Shown one piece after another: positions 52,742 through 63,722 of a DNA stretch of 64,000 nt. The position numbers and the translations under genes are program-made. Source of the DNA: Procambarus clarkii. Taxonomy: Eukaryota > Arthropoda > Malacostraca > Decapoda > Cambaridae. The stretch is from positions 30,004,324 through 30,068,323 of the forward strand of contig NC_091195.1 of NCBI RefSeq assembly GCF_040958095.1. The letters run 5' to 3'. The notes under the pieces were generated by a model that was not told where the DNA came from, ran no database searches, and saw nothing but the letters and a program-made list of their open reading frames with translations. Within the stretch, counting starts at the first letter, position 1. Each line of letters opens with the position of its first letter.

Positions 52742-53660
52742 AGATATTAGATTCTTGGAAAGATCTAAGAAAAGATTTTATACTTCCAGCAGGTAACAGT
52801 GGTGATGTCACTTGCACAGGTATTACCAGAGAAGAATTAATAAAGGCGATTAAAGTTGGGAAATCTACCGCCCCTGGGGAGGATGGAGTAACTTATGAAA
52901 TACTTAATGAACTTGCCATTATGATGAAAAGTTCACTGTTAGACCTTTTTAATATTAGTTATAAAGAGGGCAGTGTTTCCAGGAAATGGAAAAAAGCTAT
53001 GATCATCCCTATCCCTAAAGCCAATGGAGAGTACAGACCTGTGTCCTTAACCTCGTGTTTTTGTAAAATGATGGAGAGGATCATTTTAAATAGGCTTATA
53101 TATAATAGGTGATCAGCTGTCTAGTAATTTGTTCGGGTTCCTCAGAGGAAAAAGTACCTTTGACTGTATTATTAAATGTCTAGCCAATGATAATGATCAT
53201 AGAATTTTTATTGATTTACAAGGAGCTTTTGATAAAGCCAAGAAAGAGGTTATTTTATATGAATTAGCTGGTCTTGGTGTTAAAGGGAGATTATTGCACT
53301 GGATAGGGGATTATCTTTACGAAAGGAAGGCTCAGGTGTGGTATCAAGGTTGTATGTCAGGTGTGAGATCTTTTGAACTCGGCACACCTCAGGGAGGAGT
53401 GTTGAGTCCCACCCTGTTTAATGTACTAATGAATATGATAGCATCTGAGAGATACTCAAATGGAGTAACTCCGATCATATATGTCGATGATATTTTGTTT
53501 CAGGACAAAGTTATTTCAAAGATTCAAACGGTGTTGGATAATTTCGAAAACCTGTGTCACCATATGGGACTGGTGGTTAATGAAGACAAAACTAAGTTTG
53601 AATGTAGAAGTCAGAGGCCCATTATACTGAAAATAAACGGTAAAAATATAGAGAGTTAAT
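52742..53660 (+). pseudogene. Reverse transcriptase part of the RNase H LINE
   Basis: STAPGEDGVTYEILNEL, IPIPKANGEYRPVSLTSCF, then a stop at 53110-53112. FGFLRGKSTFDCIIKCL, HRIFIDLQGAFDKAKKEV (Asp), LGTPQGGVLSPTLFNVLMN, IIYVDDILFQ (YVDD) follow. One stop and one frameshift near 53110-53129 interrupt it; the catalytic boxes are otherwise kept. Confidence 0.82.
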
Positions 53661-53743
53661 ATACGTGTACATAAATATTTAGGCATATATGTTGCATATA
53701 CTCATGAGAGTTTGGAAGCTGAGATGAACAGACTGTTGGGTCA

Positions 53744-55196
53744 ATGTTGGAAGACATTACAACCTCTGAAGGCTTTGGCATGCTGTGGAAAGGGAGTGGG
53801 AGTCCCTGTGCTACGAATGATATACTTGAGTACTGTACTGTAAGATCTCTTATTGATTATGCTGCACCTGTCATTTCTTGTTTTAGTAAAGGTAGGATGG
53901 GCAAGTTGGAGAAGGTACAAAATGAAGCCATGAGAATTATCTTAGGGTGCCCAAGAAATGCTATGATTAAGATAATGAGGATGGAGTTGAATCTGCAGAG
54001 TATTGGGAATAGAATTTCAGAGATAAATGAAGCCTCTGCCATTAGATTTATGAGAGGTGGGGGAACTAATGAATTAATCCTCTCGGTTCAAAAGGTGGGG
54101 AGTAATGAACAATGTATGATAAAGAAGAGAGCATATATGAGTACCTTATGTTCTAATGATATAAAGTATGATGTTATTACAGAGTGTATTGCTGTGCCCA
54201 AGAAACAATTCACACCACCATGGGAGGATTGTAATGTAGCTGTAGTAATTATTCCCTTGCAAAAGAAAAAAAAGTATGTATGAAATAGGAGAGCTGAGGG
54301 CAACATATGATTGTATAATTACAAAATTACCTACAGAAAACACTCTACATGTATATTGTGATGGGTCAGTAGCTAGGGATGGGAAGGCAGGATGTGGAGT
54401 CTTGATCAGGGAGTACACTGACATTGGCACTGTAGATACTGTTATTAGACGCCGCTTAAGTGACAATGTCTCTTCAATGCAGGCGGAACTCGAAGGTGTA
54501 TTAGCAAGATTACAGGAAGTAGTCAAATGTGGTAAAAATGCCTGCTTCTTTATTGATAGTAGAGCAGCGTTAGAGTCTTTAAATAGCAGACGCCCAGTAT
54601 ACCAGAATATTGTGATGGAGTGTAGAGAGAATGTTAAGAAATTAGAAAAAACTGGGTATAAAGTAAGATTCATGTGGATCCCTTTACACGTGGGAATACT
54701 GTTGAATAAGGTAGTTGATGAGATGGCAAAGAGAGCCACAGAAAAAACTCTTGTTGATGTTGTATGTCAGATAACCTTGAAGCAAATAAAAACAAGAATC
54801 AAGATGATCCAAGAGGGTGAAGAAATGTTAAAGAGAATGGCAATGGTGGACAGTAGTAACACGCTTAAGAATTATTCAATAATAAATACAAACTCATCCT
54901 TCACCTATGGTAGAGGAAAGTCTACTTGGAAGAATTCAATTTACATGAGATTAAGATTAGGATACAAATATATCTGGCAATACGGTGTTGATGTCAGTGA
55001 AAAAAATCAGGAGTGTAAATTATGTAGTATGCTGCACACCCACACCTTGGAACATTATGTATTAGAGTGTCAACTTATTGATAACTATAGAAATAAGGAA
55101 ATAAATAGTGTACCACATCAAATTGTTTGGATGTATGATAATGGTATGATAGACAGGATACTTAGGAGCTACAAGAATTTTTCCCCAAGAGTGTAA
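53744..55196 (+). pseudogene. Connection and RNase H domain of the RNase H LINE
   Basis: The first block (53744-54283) holds the RT C-terminal arm (LEKVQNEAMRIILGCPRNAM). The second, 54276-55196, overlaps it by a few bases in another frame and contains RNase H: HVYCDGSVARDGKAGCGVL (Asp), MQAELEGVLARLQ (Glu), ACFFIDSRAALESL (Asp), FMWIPLHVGILLNKVVDEMA (His/Asp). A Cys-His box, CKLCSMLHTHTLEHYVLEC, follows. All RNase H acids are present, and this domain is open for 306 codons. Confidence 0.82.
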
Positions 55197-55337
55197 CACT
55201 TATATGCTGTGCTTACTATATTAACCTGCAATGTTAAATGGGATTCTTGTACTGTTATTTGTCTATTTGTACTCACTGAATTTGGGCACCCCTTGAGAGA
55301 CTTGAAGTAGAGGGGGTAAAAATAACCTAAGCTACTC

Positions 55338-56235
55338 TATCCCTTTGATACATGATACAAAAATCGGTAAGGAAATTAACATGGAAGAAGACTCACTATC
55401 ACTTCAAGTTGATCTAAATAGGGTTTTGAAATGGTCAAAAGATTGGCAGATGCAGTTTAATGCTGATAAATGTAAAGTTTCGAGGCTAGGTAATGATGAT
55501 AGAGTTACAAGATACGAGCTGGATGGTGTTGAGATTGCGAAGTCGGATTGCGAAAGAGATCTGGGAGTTATGATTAGTAAGAATTTAAAACCAAAAGATC
55601 AATGCAAGAATGTTCGTAATAAGGCAAATAGGACACTGGGATTTATTAATTGAAGCATTAGTAACAAGACACCTGGTGTTGTTCTTCAGCTATATCTTGC
55701 TCTGGTTAGGCCCCATTTAGATTATGTAGTTCAGTTTTGGTCACCGTACTATAGAATGGATATAAATTCACTTGAACGTGTCCAGCATAGGATGACTAAG
55801 TTAATTCCCCAAATTAGAAATCTTTCATATGAAGAAAGATTAACAAAGCTTAAATTGCATTCACTGGAAAGGCAAAGAGTTAGGGATGACATGATAGAGG
55901 TTTACAAGTGGATGAATGGACATAACAAAGGGGATATTACATTATATTAATGGAGTATTGGGAGTATCAATGCAAGACAGAATGTGAAATAATGGGTATA
56001 AATTGAATAAGTTTAGATTTAGGAAAGACTTGGGTAAATACTGGTTTGGTAACAGGGTTGTTGATTTGTGGAACCAATTACCACGAAACGTAGTGGAGAT
56101 GGGGTCCCTCGATTGTTTCAAGTGTAGGTTGGACATGTACTGTATATGAGTGGGATTGGATGGTTATAAATAGCAGACTCGTATGGGCCAATAGGCCTTC
56201 TGCAGTTACCTTTGTTCTTATGTTTGAGATGTATT
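55338..56235 (+). mobile_element. CR1-like LINE C-terminal half
   Basis: Starts inside the RT just after the FADD box (HDTKIGKEINMEEDSLSL), then MQFNADKCKVSRLG, DLGVMISKNLKPKDQ, ALVRPHLDYVVQFWSPYY, LERVQHRMTKLIPQ, LHSLERQRVRDDMIEVYKW. Stops at 55651-55653 and 55948-55950. The 3'UTR reads 'ggccaataggccttctgcagttacctttgttcttatg'. Confidence 0.85.
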
Positions 56236-56504
56236 TCATTTTTGTCTCAATAAACTTACTTGAACTTGGACAAGTAAATGGCACTTCCACCTGCGCGGCA
56301 CCCCTGTGTAAGTGTGCCTGGGGAAAACGTAGGTTTCCAGGAGGTGGGCTGGCTGCGTGTGGAGCGGGCAGTGACTGAGAACAAGGGAGGTGTGGTGCCA
56401 GTTGCCCACTTATAAGTATTGTACCACAGATTGTGCGTGTGCGCAGCCGACTCAACTTGATTGCCAGATGTTTTTTTCCCTACAGAAATTTTTCCTCTGT
56501 CAAG
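56236..56504. other. GC-richer unassigned block
   Basis: A locally GC-rich stretch (56275-56450) stands out in an AT-rich surround. It contains a donor-like 'tgtgtaagtgtg' near 56306-56317 and an acceptor-like 'ttttttccctacag' near 56470-56484, but no recognisable protein. It could be an old exon, a promoter, or an unnamed repeat. Confidence 0.3.
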
Positions 56505-57000
56505 TAGGTCCATAATAGGAGAGGTCCTAGGATGCTGCCTTGTGGTACTCCTATGGTTATTGGTAGAGTGGAGGAGGTTAGATGGCTACATATTGGTGTC
56601 TGTCACTATGATAGGATCAAATATAATTCAGGGCAAGGCCTTGGATTCCCTATTGTGAAGTTTAAGTAAGATGTAGTTATGGTTAACAGTATCAAAGACC
56701 TTTCTCAGGTTAATGAAGAGCCCAATTAGGGACTCAGTTTTGTCAAGGGCTATGTTGATTGTATCAAGCAAACTTATAATTGCATTGTTGGTTCTCTTTT
56801 TGGGAGCAGCAGGCAAACTGACAGGGACTTAATAGTTGAATTTGATGAGGTATGAGTAGAGGTGTTTGTAAATAATTTTCTCAAATATTGTTGATAATGT
56901 AGGTAGATTAGATATTGGAGTGTAATTGTTTGTCTGCCGTATCGCATCCTTTATGAACTGATATTACTCGTGCTTTTTTAAGGATATCAGGGAATGTATG
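56505..57000 (-). mobile_element. Type A LINE RT fragment
   Basis: The minus strand reads RTNNAIISLLDTINIALDK and LIGLFINLRKVFDTVNHNYI, and 'ggagtaccacaaggcagcatcctagg' for VPQGSILG (56515-56550). The Asp of the FIDL box is Asn here. Several gaps and shifts. Confidence 0.75.
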
Positions 57001-57009
57001 ACACTAGAG

Positions 57010-57130
57010 ATTCATAATATTCTCATCTATGTCATTAATGTATATTACAAAAAAGGTTGGCCCCAAAATGGATCCCTGTGGCACCCCACTTACAATATTT
57101 CTCCAATCAGATTCATTTCCATTAAGGACC
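57010..57130 (-). mobile_element. CR1-like RT scrap
   Basis: The minus strand reads [20 protein letters not shown] (about 57030-57095), the GVPQG box of a CR1-like RT. It separates a type A from a type B fragment. Confidence 0.7.
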
Positions 57131-57199
57131 AGCGTTGGCTCATGGAAAAACAGAATGCAGTGACTGTGTCACTGCAAGCTGCACACAACAGTATAATAA

Positions 57200-58390
57200 T
57201 AATAATTAAAAGAAAAATAATTCATTTTGCTTTTCTACTAGAGCTCCTGTGATTTTGTCATAGTGGTTGAGTGCTGGATGCTGTGACAGACAGGATCTTG
57301 CCGCTCTAAATCCATGTTGTCCTGAGTTGTGTAGTTCATTATTTTCCATAAAACTAGAAATTTGATTCCTAATCACTCTTTCAAAAACTTTTATTATGTG
57401 AGATGTTAATGCAACTGGTCTATAATTTTTTGCTAAGGCTTTACCCCCCCCCATTTTGTGCAAAGGAGCTATATCTGCAGATTTAAGTGCTGCTGGTATC
57501 TCCCCTTTATCCAGGCTCTTTCTCCATATTATGTCGAGTGCTCGCACTACTGGTACTTTACAATTCTTTATGAATATTGAATTCCATGAGTCAGACCCAG
57601 GAGCTAAGTGCATGGGCATATTGTCAATTTCTCTTTCAAAGTCTTCCGAGTTCATGTTAATATTGGTTATATTATCTGCAGCTTGAATGTCATTCATAAA
57701 GCTGTCTGGATCATCAACTTTCATGTTGTTTATTGGTGTGCTAAACATAGCCTCATACTGGCTTCTTAGAATTTCACTAATTTCTTTGTTGTCCTCTGTG
57801 TACGTACCTTCAGTTGTAAGGTCCAATACTGGTGGAGGTTTTTGATTTTGATTTTGCGTGTGTGCAAAAATATTTAGGATTTTTCTTTATCTCCTGTATA
57901 GCTTTCTGTTCCAATTCCATTTCCTCAGAGTCATATGATCGCTTCAACGTTTGTTCTATTTCTTCGATCTCCCTGTTTAGGTTTATTTTCCTTGTTTGTG
58001 ATAGTCGTGTCTGCCGAAGCATTTCCGTTATTTTTTTTCCTTCTCCTGTACAGTCGTCTGCGTTCTTTTTCTAGAGTGGTTCTCTTTCTGACCCTCCTCA
58101 CAGGCACGTGCTTCAAGCAGACCTTGTATGCTTCAGCTGTCAGTTGAGATATTCCCTGTGTGGGAGTTTTGTCGCTTAAGAACGTCTCCCATTGAATGTT
58201 CGCAAGGTCTACATTTATTTTTTCCCAGTCGATCCTCTTATTGTTGATCCCTCCATCCCCTACACCGCCACCTCCTCTAGCTGAACCCTCCCAGCCACAT
58301 CTGGATCTTATTAATACAGAACATTTCCTTCTTACCAAGTGGTGGATCGGAGGCAGACTGCCTCAGACTGCTGTCGATATTAAATTCTTG
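57200..58390 (-). mobile_element. CR1-like LINE (type B), N-terminal RT and linker
   Basis: The minus strand carries a coiled, charged linker (57931-58338 and 57810-58022: RKRTTLEKERRRLYRRRKKN; EEIEQTLKRSYDSEEMELEQ) and the RT start (57206-57826: DNMPMHLAPGSDSWNSIFIK, NYRPVALTSHIIKVFERVI, QHGFRAARSCLSQH). It complements the 3' parts at 3784 and 9546. An (AAT)n/(AAAAG) stretch replaces the RT palm near 57190-57230. Confidence 0.82.
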
Positions 58391-58394
58391 TTGT

Positions 58395-58760
58395 TTATAA
58401 AACGACAACTTTGACAACGCCTTTACCATTGTGATCATTGCTGTCATTTTACATGTGCTATCAATATACTTTATTGTGCCTACTAATCTTTGTCAAATTA
58501 TCAATCAAGCTATCAATGCTATCAATCAAAGCTATTAGTGTGCTTTCCTAACCTACTAATCTCTCTCAAATTTTCTTACACTGTACAGTACCTGTTAACA
58601 TTTTATAAATTTTGCTAGAATTTACTTACTTAATATTATCTGTTAGATTAAGGAACTGCCCGAAATGCTGTGTGTACTAGAGGCTTTACAAGTATGTAAA
58701 CATATGCTATGTACTCTCACAAACCCAATGTACCTTCTTGTATATAAATAAATAAATATA
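58395..58760 (+). mobile_element. Type A LINE 3' end
   Basis: 'ttaccattgtgatcattgctgt' and 'gaactgcccgaaatgctgtgtgtactag' (decayed hairpin near 58665-58676), then 'acaaacccaatgtaccttcttgtat' and a TAAA tail (58743-58756), as at 26880-27388. Confidence 0.85.
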
Positions 58761-59348
58761 GTTATAAGATTTAGGCTTATACAGTATACAGGGTACTGCA
58801 TATTAGCTTATACCTGTACATTTGTATATACAGGGTATTAGTATGAAGACATACATGTGTGTAATGTATATTTATACAAACATATCTGTACATAGTTATG
58901 TTTTCAAAGTTATACTTAATGAACTGCATCTTTGACATCAGTACAACTTGCTAGAATGAAAAAATGTATAAATAATGTGAGAAATAATGAAAATAAACTT
59001 ACAAAGCTATTCCCGCATGGCATCTCACCTCATTTATATTTAAAAAATGCAACTTCTCCAAGCCACTACAGCTAAACCACAAGAGGTAAACTTTTTTATT
59101 TGAATTTTTGTGCTTTCTGGATGCTAGTTAATAATGTCAAAAGAATTTATTTTTTCATAACAATTTATTTTTTTGTACATCACGGGACTGTTAGTTATTT
59201 ATAGGTGTGCAGCCCAGGAGCTAACAAAATATCTGTAATGAGATATGGAAGACAAAAGCTAGCATAATACAAACAAATGTTTTGACCCACTGAATTTAAT
59301 ATAATGTATAGTACTTTTATTTTGCAATGTGAAAGTAGATCAGACTCT
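58761..59348. other. AT-rich spacer, no named feature
   Basis: A TA/GT-rich stretch with several 'tatacaggg/tatatac' words (58770-58860) and T-runs. No ORF or repeat can be assigned. Confidence 0.45.
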
Positions 59349-59770
59349 TAACCACTGAACTATGCAACGTGCCTGCAGGCACTCGATGTGGGGGGGGGGG
59401 GGGAAAGGGGTGCGCAACGTGCCTCCGGGATCTTATAGGTATAGCATATGATTCAGAACTCTCATGGTTACATGGTGTTCCCATCATCTTCCTCAGGGCA
59501 ACTGTAAACACTGTAAACAGACGCCATTTTTTTTTTTTAAATCATCGGCAACATTCCCGGGTGTGAGAGCCTCAGTACTGAGTGAGCAACCAAGGCTGGT
59601 GCACCCAGCATGAGCTCACAGCACTGCGTTTCAGCTTGTGACCACAGCATCGCCCAATAATGTCAAAATATATGTGTAACTGGTATTATTTAGCCATGAT
59701 AGTATTACAGAAGAGCGCGAGTGTGATAATGACTGTGTACAATGTTCAAATATCAATGAATCAGTGCTGT

Positions 59771-60484
59771 TGTAACGGTTCTATTGTTACGTAAAGTATG
59801 GTGACAATAAACACAAGCACTAAGAGAATATATATATTTGGTCGAGTATACAGAAGTATGCAGGTGATACTTTGGCGAGCAATGGTGTGAGTTGAGCGCA
59901 CTGAGAGTCGGTACAGTATCTCGCAAGTGTCTGTTCTAGACCACACTTGAAAGTAGACTAGTTATTATTCAATTGATTGATTGATGAAGATTAAGCCACC
60001 CAAAAGGTGGCATGGGCATGAATAGCCCGTAAGTGGAGGCCCTTTTGAGCCATTACCAGTATCAATAGATGATACTGGAGATCTGTGGAGGTGCGACTGC
60101 ACCCTGCTTGATGCGAGATGTCTCCCGTAATGTGTCCAATTGATTGATTGATGAAGATTAAGCCACCCTAAAGGTGGCACGGGCATGAATAGCCCATAAG
60201 TGGTGGCCCTTTTGAGCTATTACCAGTATCAATAGATGATAGCCGCACCTGTGGAGGTGCGGCTGCATCCTGTGTGACGGGAGATGTCTCCCCAGTTATT
60301 ATTCGCTACTCTGCTACGTATATGCTCGGGCAACACCTCACCGTTCACCAAAGGTTGACAGGAATATTATGTGGAAGTTGGGAAAGGTTTGAGTTCTATA
60401 ATTAGTACTAAGAACAGCTTTGCATCTCTCATTAGGCTAATGCGTTTGGAGCGAGTATATTATTGGGATAATCTACTCGCTACA
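59771..60484 (-). mobile_element. Solo LTR, second copy, with a SINE inside
   Basis: Starts TGTAACGGTTC and ends GCTACA, the reverse of the LTR at 51619-51952. Flanks are CTGT and CTGC, a possible 4-bp duplication with one change. Positions 59971-60293 are an inserted SINE. Outside that insertion the two LTRs agree closely, except for an extra 60-bp segment near 60380-60445. Confidence 0.7.
59971..60293 (-). mobile_element. Dimeric hairpin-rich SINE with 11-bp target duplication
   Basis: Flanked by AGTTATTATTC at 59960-59970 and 60294-60304. It consists of two related monomers (59971-60137 and 60138-60293), each beginning, on the plus strand, with AATTGATTGATTGATGAAG. The tail is therefore (CAAT)n on the minus strand. 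Perfect hairpin GCCGCACCT-GTGG-AGGTGCGGC at 60242-60263. No A/B-box pair is evident, so the origin is unclear. Confidence 0.75.
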
Positions 60485-61987
60485 CTGCTCACGATGTTCA
60501 CAGAGCTAGCCACAGCACCACAGCATTATTTCGTCCATCTAAGAATCTTCAAATGACTTCTTATGTTCCTTTACAAAATAAACTTGTAGTCAATTATTCA
60601 TTTACAGGATTTAGTGACCAGGATTGTGATAAAAGCAGGATTGTGGTGATAATTAACGCTGTGCATAGTATTGTTGGAGGAGGAATTTTGGTGAGGGAGG
60701 GAGGAAATCGAGGTAGCATCACTGTGTGTGGCAGCCACTCTTTGTTTTGCTCACCATACTAGCTTAGTGGTTTGCTATGGTGAACACGTATATACAATGT
60801 GTGTATATAGTGTAATAACAGCAACAGGAGTATGTTGAGAGGAGCCATTTTAGTAAGGGAGGTGGCATTCTACTCGTAGTATCGGCGTCTGCTGTGTGAC
60901 TTGTCATGCAGTGTATGGTGGCCACTGTGCTGTTTGCACACAATACCAGCTTAGTTGCATAGTTATGGTGAATAAAACACGTAGATACATATACATAACG
61001 TGTGTAAATAGTGTAATAAAAACAATAACAGTATGGTGGAAGGATGAATGTTGGTGAGGAAAGTGTTGGAGGAGTGAGGGAGGGCTAGCTGAATGAGGAA
61101 GCTCACACTTGTGGAGTTCTGAGTGTGTTGATTGTGAATGTATATAGTGTGTGATAGTGTATAGTGTGTAAATATGTTGTAAATATACATAAATGAACAT
61201 GAAACATTGGATATATGAGCAATATATGTAGACACATTTTTGACGCATATAACACAGTGTCTTGGGACAGTACGGATGTTCTACTGCCATAATATTGTGT
61301 GTGCGCTCATTATACATAGGATTGGCAAGAAAAAACCAGCATTGAATGTAATGAAACACCATTTTCTGGGTGAGACCCGGAGGCTCCCCGGAGCTTTCCA
61401 GGCTGATATGCTAATGTCAGACTTTGGCATCAGTCATGTGTATGGAGTTCTTTGGGCCTACTGGGGACCATGAGCCAGAACCTGGCCTCCTCAGAGAGGC
61501 AAGGGGAGCAATGGCCAATAGAAGCCACCGTGTGGTTGGAAGCATTCTATGTCTGTCATCGACCGGGTCAAGCACCCAGAAAGGTAAGCATCCCAAAACA
61601 AACCCCTATTCTGGTGAAAATATTGCTACCAAAAGCTGAACAAGTGGATAGAACTCCCCTAAACGAAACGAGCAAACAATCATGACGTCACATGTCACAG
61701 CGCCGCTGTCTGCGCAGCTCCCCCCTCCCTGGGAGGGGGAAGGGGGAGCCTCAGACCCCAGATGCCGGCTATCCACCCTTAGTTCTTAGGCTGGATGTCA
61801 AAAAATACGAAAAACCACCGACCTGAGGGAGGGAGGGATGCCGGGGAGCCTCCAGGTCTAACCCAGAAAATGGCGTTTCATTACAGTCAACGCTGGTTTT
61901 CTGGGGGGAGCCCTTTCGGTTCCCCTGAGCTAACTACCCACAGAGGAAAAACATAGTGACTTACCTGGGAGGCGTTCGCTGCACTCC

Positions 61988-62961
61988 TCAACCCGAAGTC
62001 GAGAAAACTAGCTGCAACTGCCGTCCCAAAGCGACACAGGCCCGACTAGGCCCAGAAACGTTAAAGAGAAAATGAGCAGCCAGGACCCTATTCAACCGCC
62101 AAAATCCCCGCGCCTGAATGTCAGCCCAGGACCTATTACCAAAGACGGTGGCAAGAGCCGCGAACTTGCGAACGTCATGGGCACAGGGATAGACCACAGG
62201 CTGGCTGGCCTTAATAATCCTGCAGACGACCTGGGAGACCCGCACCCGCGAACAGGGAAGAAGGGAAACCAGATCAACCCAAAGTGCGTCCATGGACACA
62301 GAAGCTGTGGTGCGCAAATAACGCGGAGAACTGCAACCAGATACAAAATATGATGCACCCCTGGCCTGACCAACCGAGCATCAACAACCCAAGTACCCCT
62401 CCGGAAAGCAGCAGTCTCATTCTTCGCCAAAAAAGAAGGAGACGGCTGCAGACAAACAAACCTATCACCCCGACCAAAGGAGCAAAAACCCCAGCGCCGC
62501 AGGAGAGCATGAAGCTCACCAACAAGACCCCAGAGACTAATGCCAACAGGAAAAAGAGCCTTTGAGAAACAATCCTGAACCGAAGGGGCCACAACAAACC
62601 AAGGCGAAGAAAGAAAAGAGAGCACTCTGTCCAAAAACCAGAATGGCTTGGGCGGCGCATGAGCAGGTCGGAGGTGAAACAACGCCCGAGGCAGCTTGCG
62701 AAACGGCGCAGACGTAACATTATTACCGAAAGCAAGCTGAAGCGGCTCCACCAGCGCCGCACAATACGAGGTGACAGTGTTAGGCATAAGGAGATGGTTC
62801 TGGAACAACGAAGAGAGAAAGGACAACAATACCCCTAACAGAAAGCTAAGTACAATGACGAAGACGCAAGAAAAAATGGAAGGACCGCCAGCAAACTTCA
62901 TACTGCCGCCAAGACGAAGCCCGCAGATAGGACCCCAACAAAGAAACCACCTGATCATCAC
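61988..62961 (-). pseudogene. DIRS tyrosine recombinase, copy 2 (active-site Tyr lost)
   Basis: The N-terminal and core frame 62092-62961 has LMPNTVTSYCAALVEPLQL and LQPSPSFLAKNETAAFRRG. The end is in another frame (61988-62317): RVRVSQVVCRIIKASQPVVY, YPCAHDVRKFAALATVFG (H-x-x-R) and GFWRLNRVLAAHFLF. Copy 1 has VLAARYLV at the last site, so the nucleophilic Tyr is Phe here. Frameshift plus Y-to-F make it inactive. Confidence 0.82.
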
Positions 62962-63228
62962 AGAGATGACGATAAACCCGAATCAAAAATACCATACGCA
63001 AAGACTCGAGGAGAAGGGCGAACCAGCCACGTGACGTACTGGTCCGATCTGCTGGAAGATGTGGAGCTGCGGGAAAACCTCCGGGGTCAGACACCGAGCA
63101 AGCAGCGCCTGAAACAATGACTGGGCCGGCCACCACTGGGCCAAGAGGACAACTCTCCCCTGGTAAGTCTCCAAGCAAGTCAGGACACGGAGCAACAGCT
63201 CAACCGGGAAAAAGAGATACAGGAACCC

Positions 63229-63722
63229 TCATCTCGACCAGTCCTGCCAAAAGGCATTGACCCCGACGGCCTCGCAATCGGGGAAGGGCGCGGCGACTAT
63301 GCCAACACGAAGAGGTCCACCTCGGGGCGACTGAACGTCTGGCAAAGCCAACGGAAAGAGTCGGCGTCGATCATCCATTCCGCAGAGAGGGGAATGAAAC
63401 GAGGCAGGCTGCTGGCCATGACGTTGGATACTCCCCACACGTGAACTGCCAGGAAAGCCAAACCCCAAAAACTCAGCAGACGAGTCACTTGAAGCGACCA
63501 GCGCCAAAGAGCCACTCGGTTCAGGCAATGAACCACCAGGAAGCAGTCCGAATGGAGCCGGATCGTCGACCCGCGGGCGACCCGAAGCCTCCGAAGAGCA
63601 AACCACCCCACTGCAAACTCCCACACTGTGCTGTGGGCTCGATGGAAGGAAGGACCCCACCATCACTGGCCGGCCTGGTCACAAAACCCCAGCCGAGAGA
63701 CGATGCGTCCGTGAAAACATAG
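63229..63722 (-). pseudogene. DIRS RNase H region, copy 2
   Basis: Minus frames hold WEFAVGWFALRRLRVARGST (catalytic Glu position retained as E), IRLHSDCFLVVHCLN (Asp), and LPRFIPLSAEWMID; the usual LADALSR is ASSLPR. An internal short deletion near 63513 separates the two blocks compared with copy 1. The rest of RT lies beyond the window edge. Confidence 0.75.

Larger units (their letters stand above)
52742..55335 (+). mobile_element. 5'-truncated LINE with RT and RNase H (I-group type), frameshifted
   Basis: Lacks the endonuclease and begins within RT. Reading blocks: 52742-53110, 53129-53660, 53744-54283 and 54276-55196, each in a new frame or after a stop. The 3'UTR ends 'ctatccctttga' near 55335. 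Domain order matches the intact element at 42251, but the sequence is AT-rich and only distantly alike, so it is a different family. Confidence 0.8.
59349..61342. mobile_element. Relative of the TTAA (piggyBac-like) element, right end missing
   Basis: After TTAA (about 59349-59352) the sequence follows 11552-12700 with gaps: 'gcaacgtgcc' ends, 'cctcagggc..ctgtaaac', 'gaccacagcatcgcc..aataatgtcaaaata', then tandem blocks with 'ctatggtgaacac..tgtgtgtatatagtgtaataaca' (about 60775 and 60963). The LTR at 59771-60484 interrupts it. Its right end is not found, since the second DIRS element starts at about 61344. A G-run lies at 59390-59403. Confidence 0.55.
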
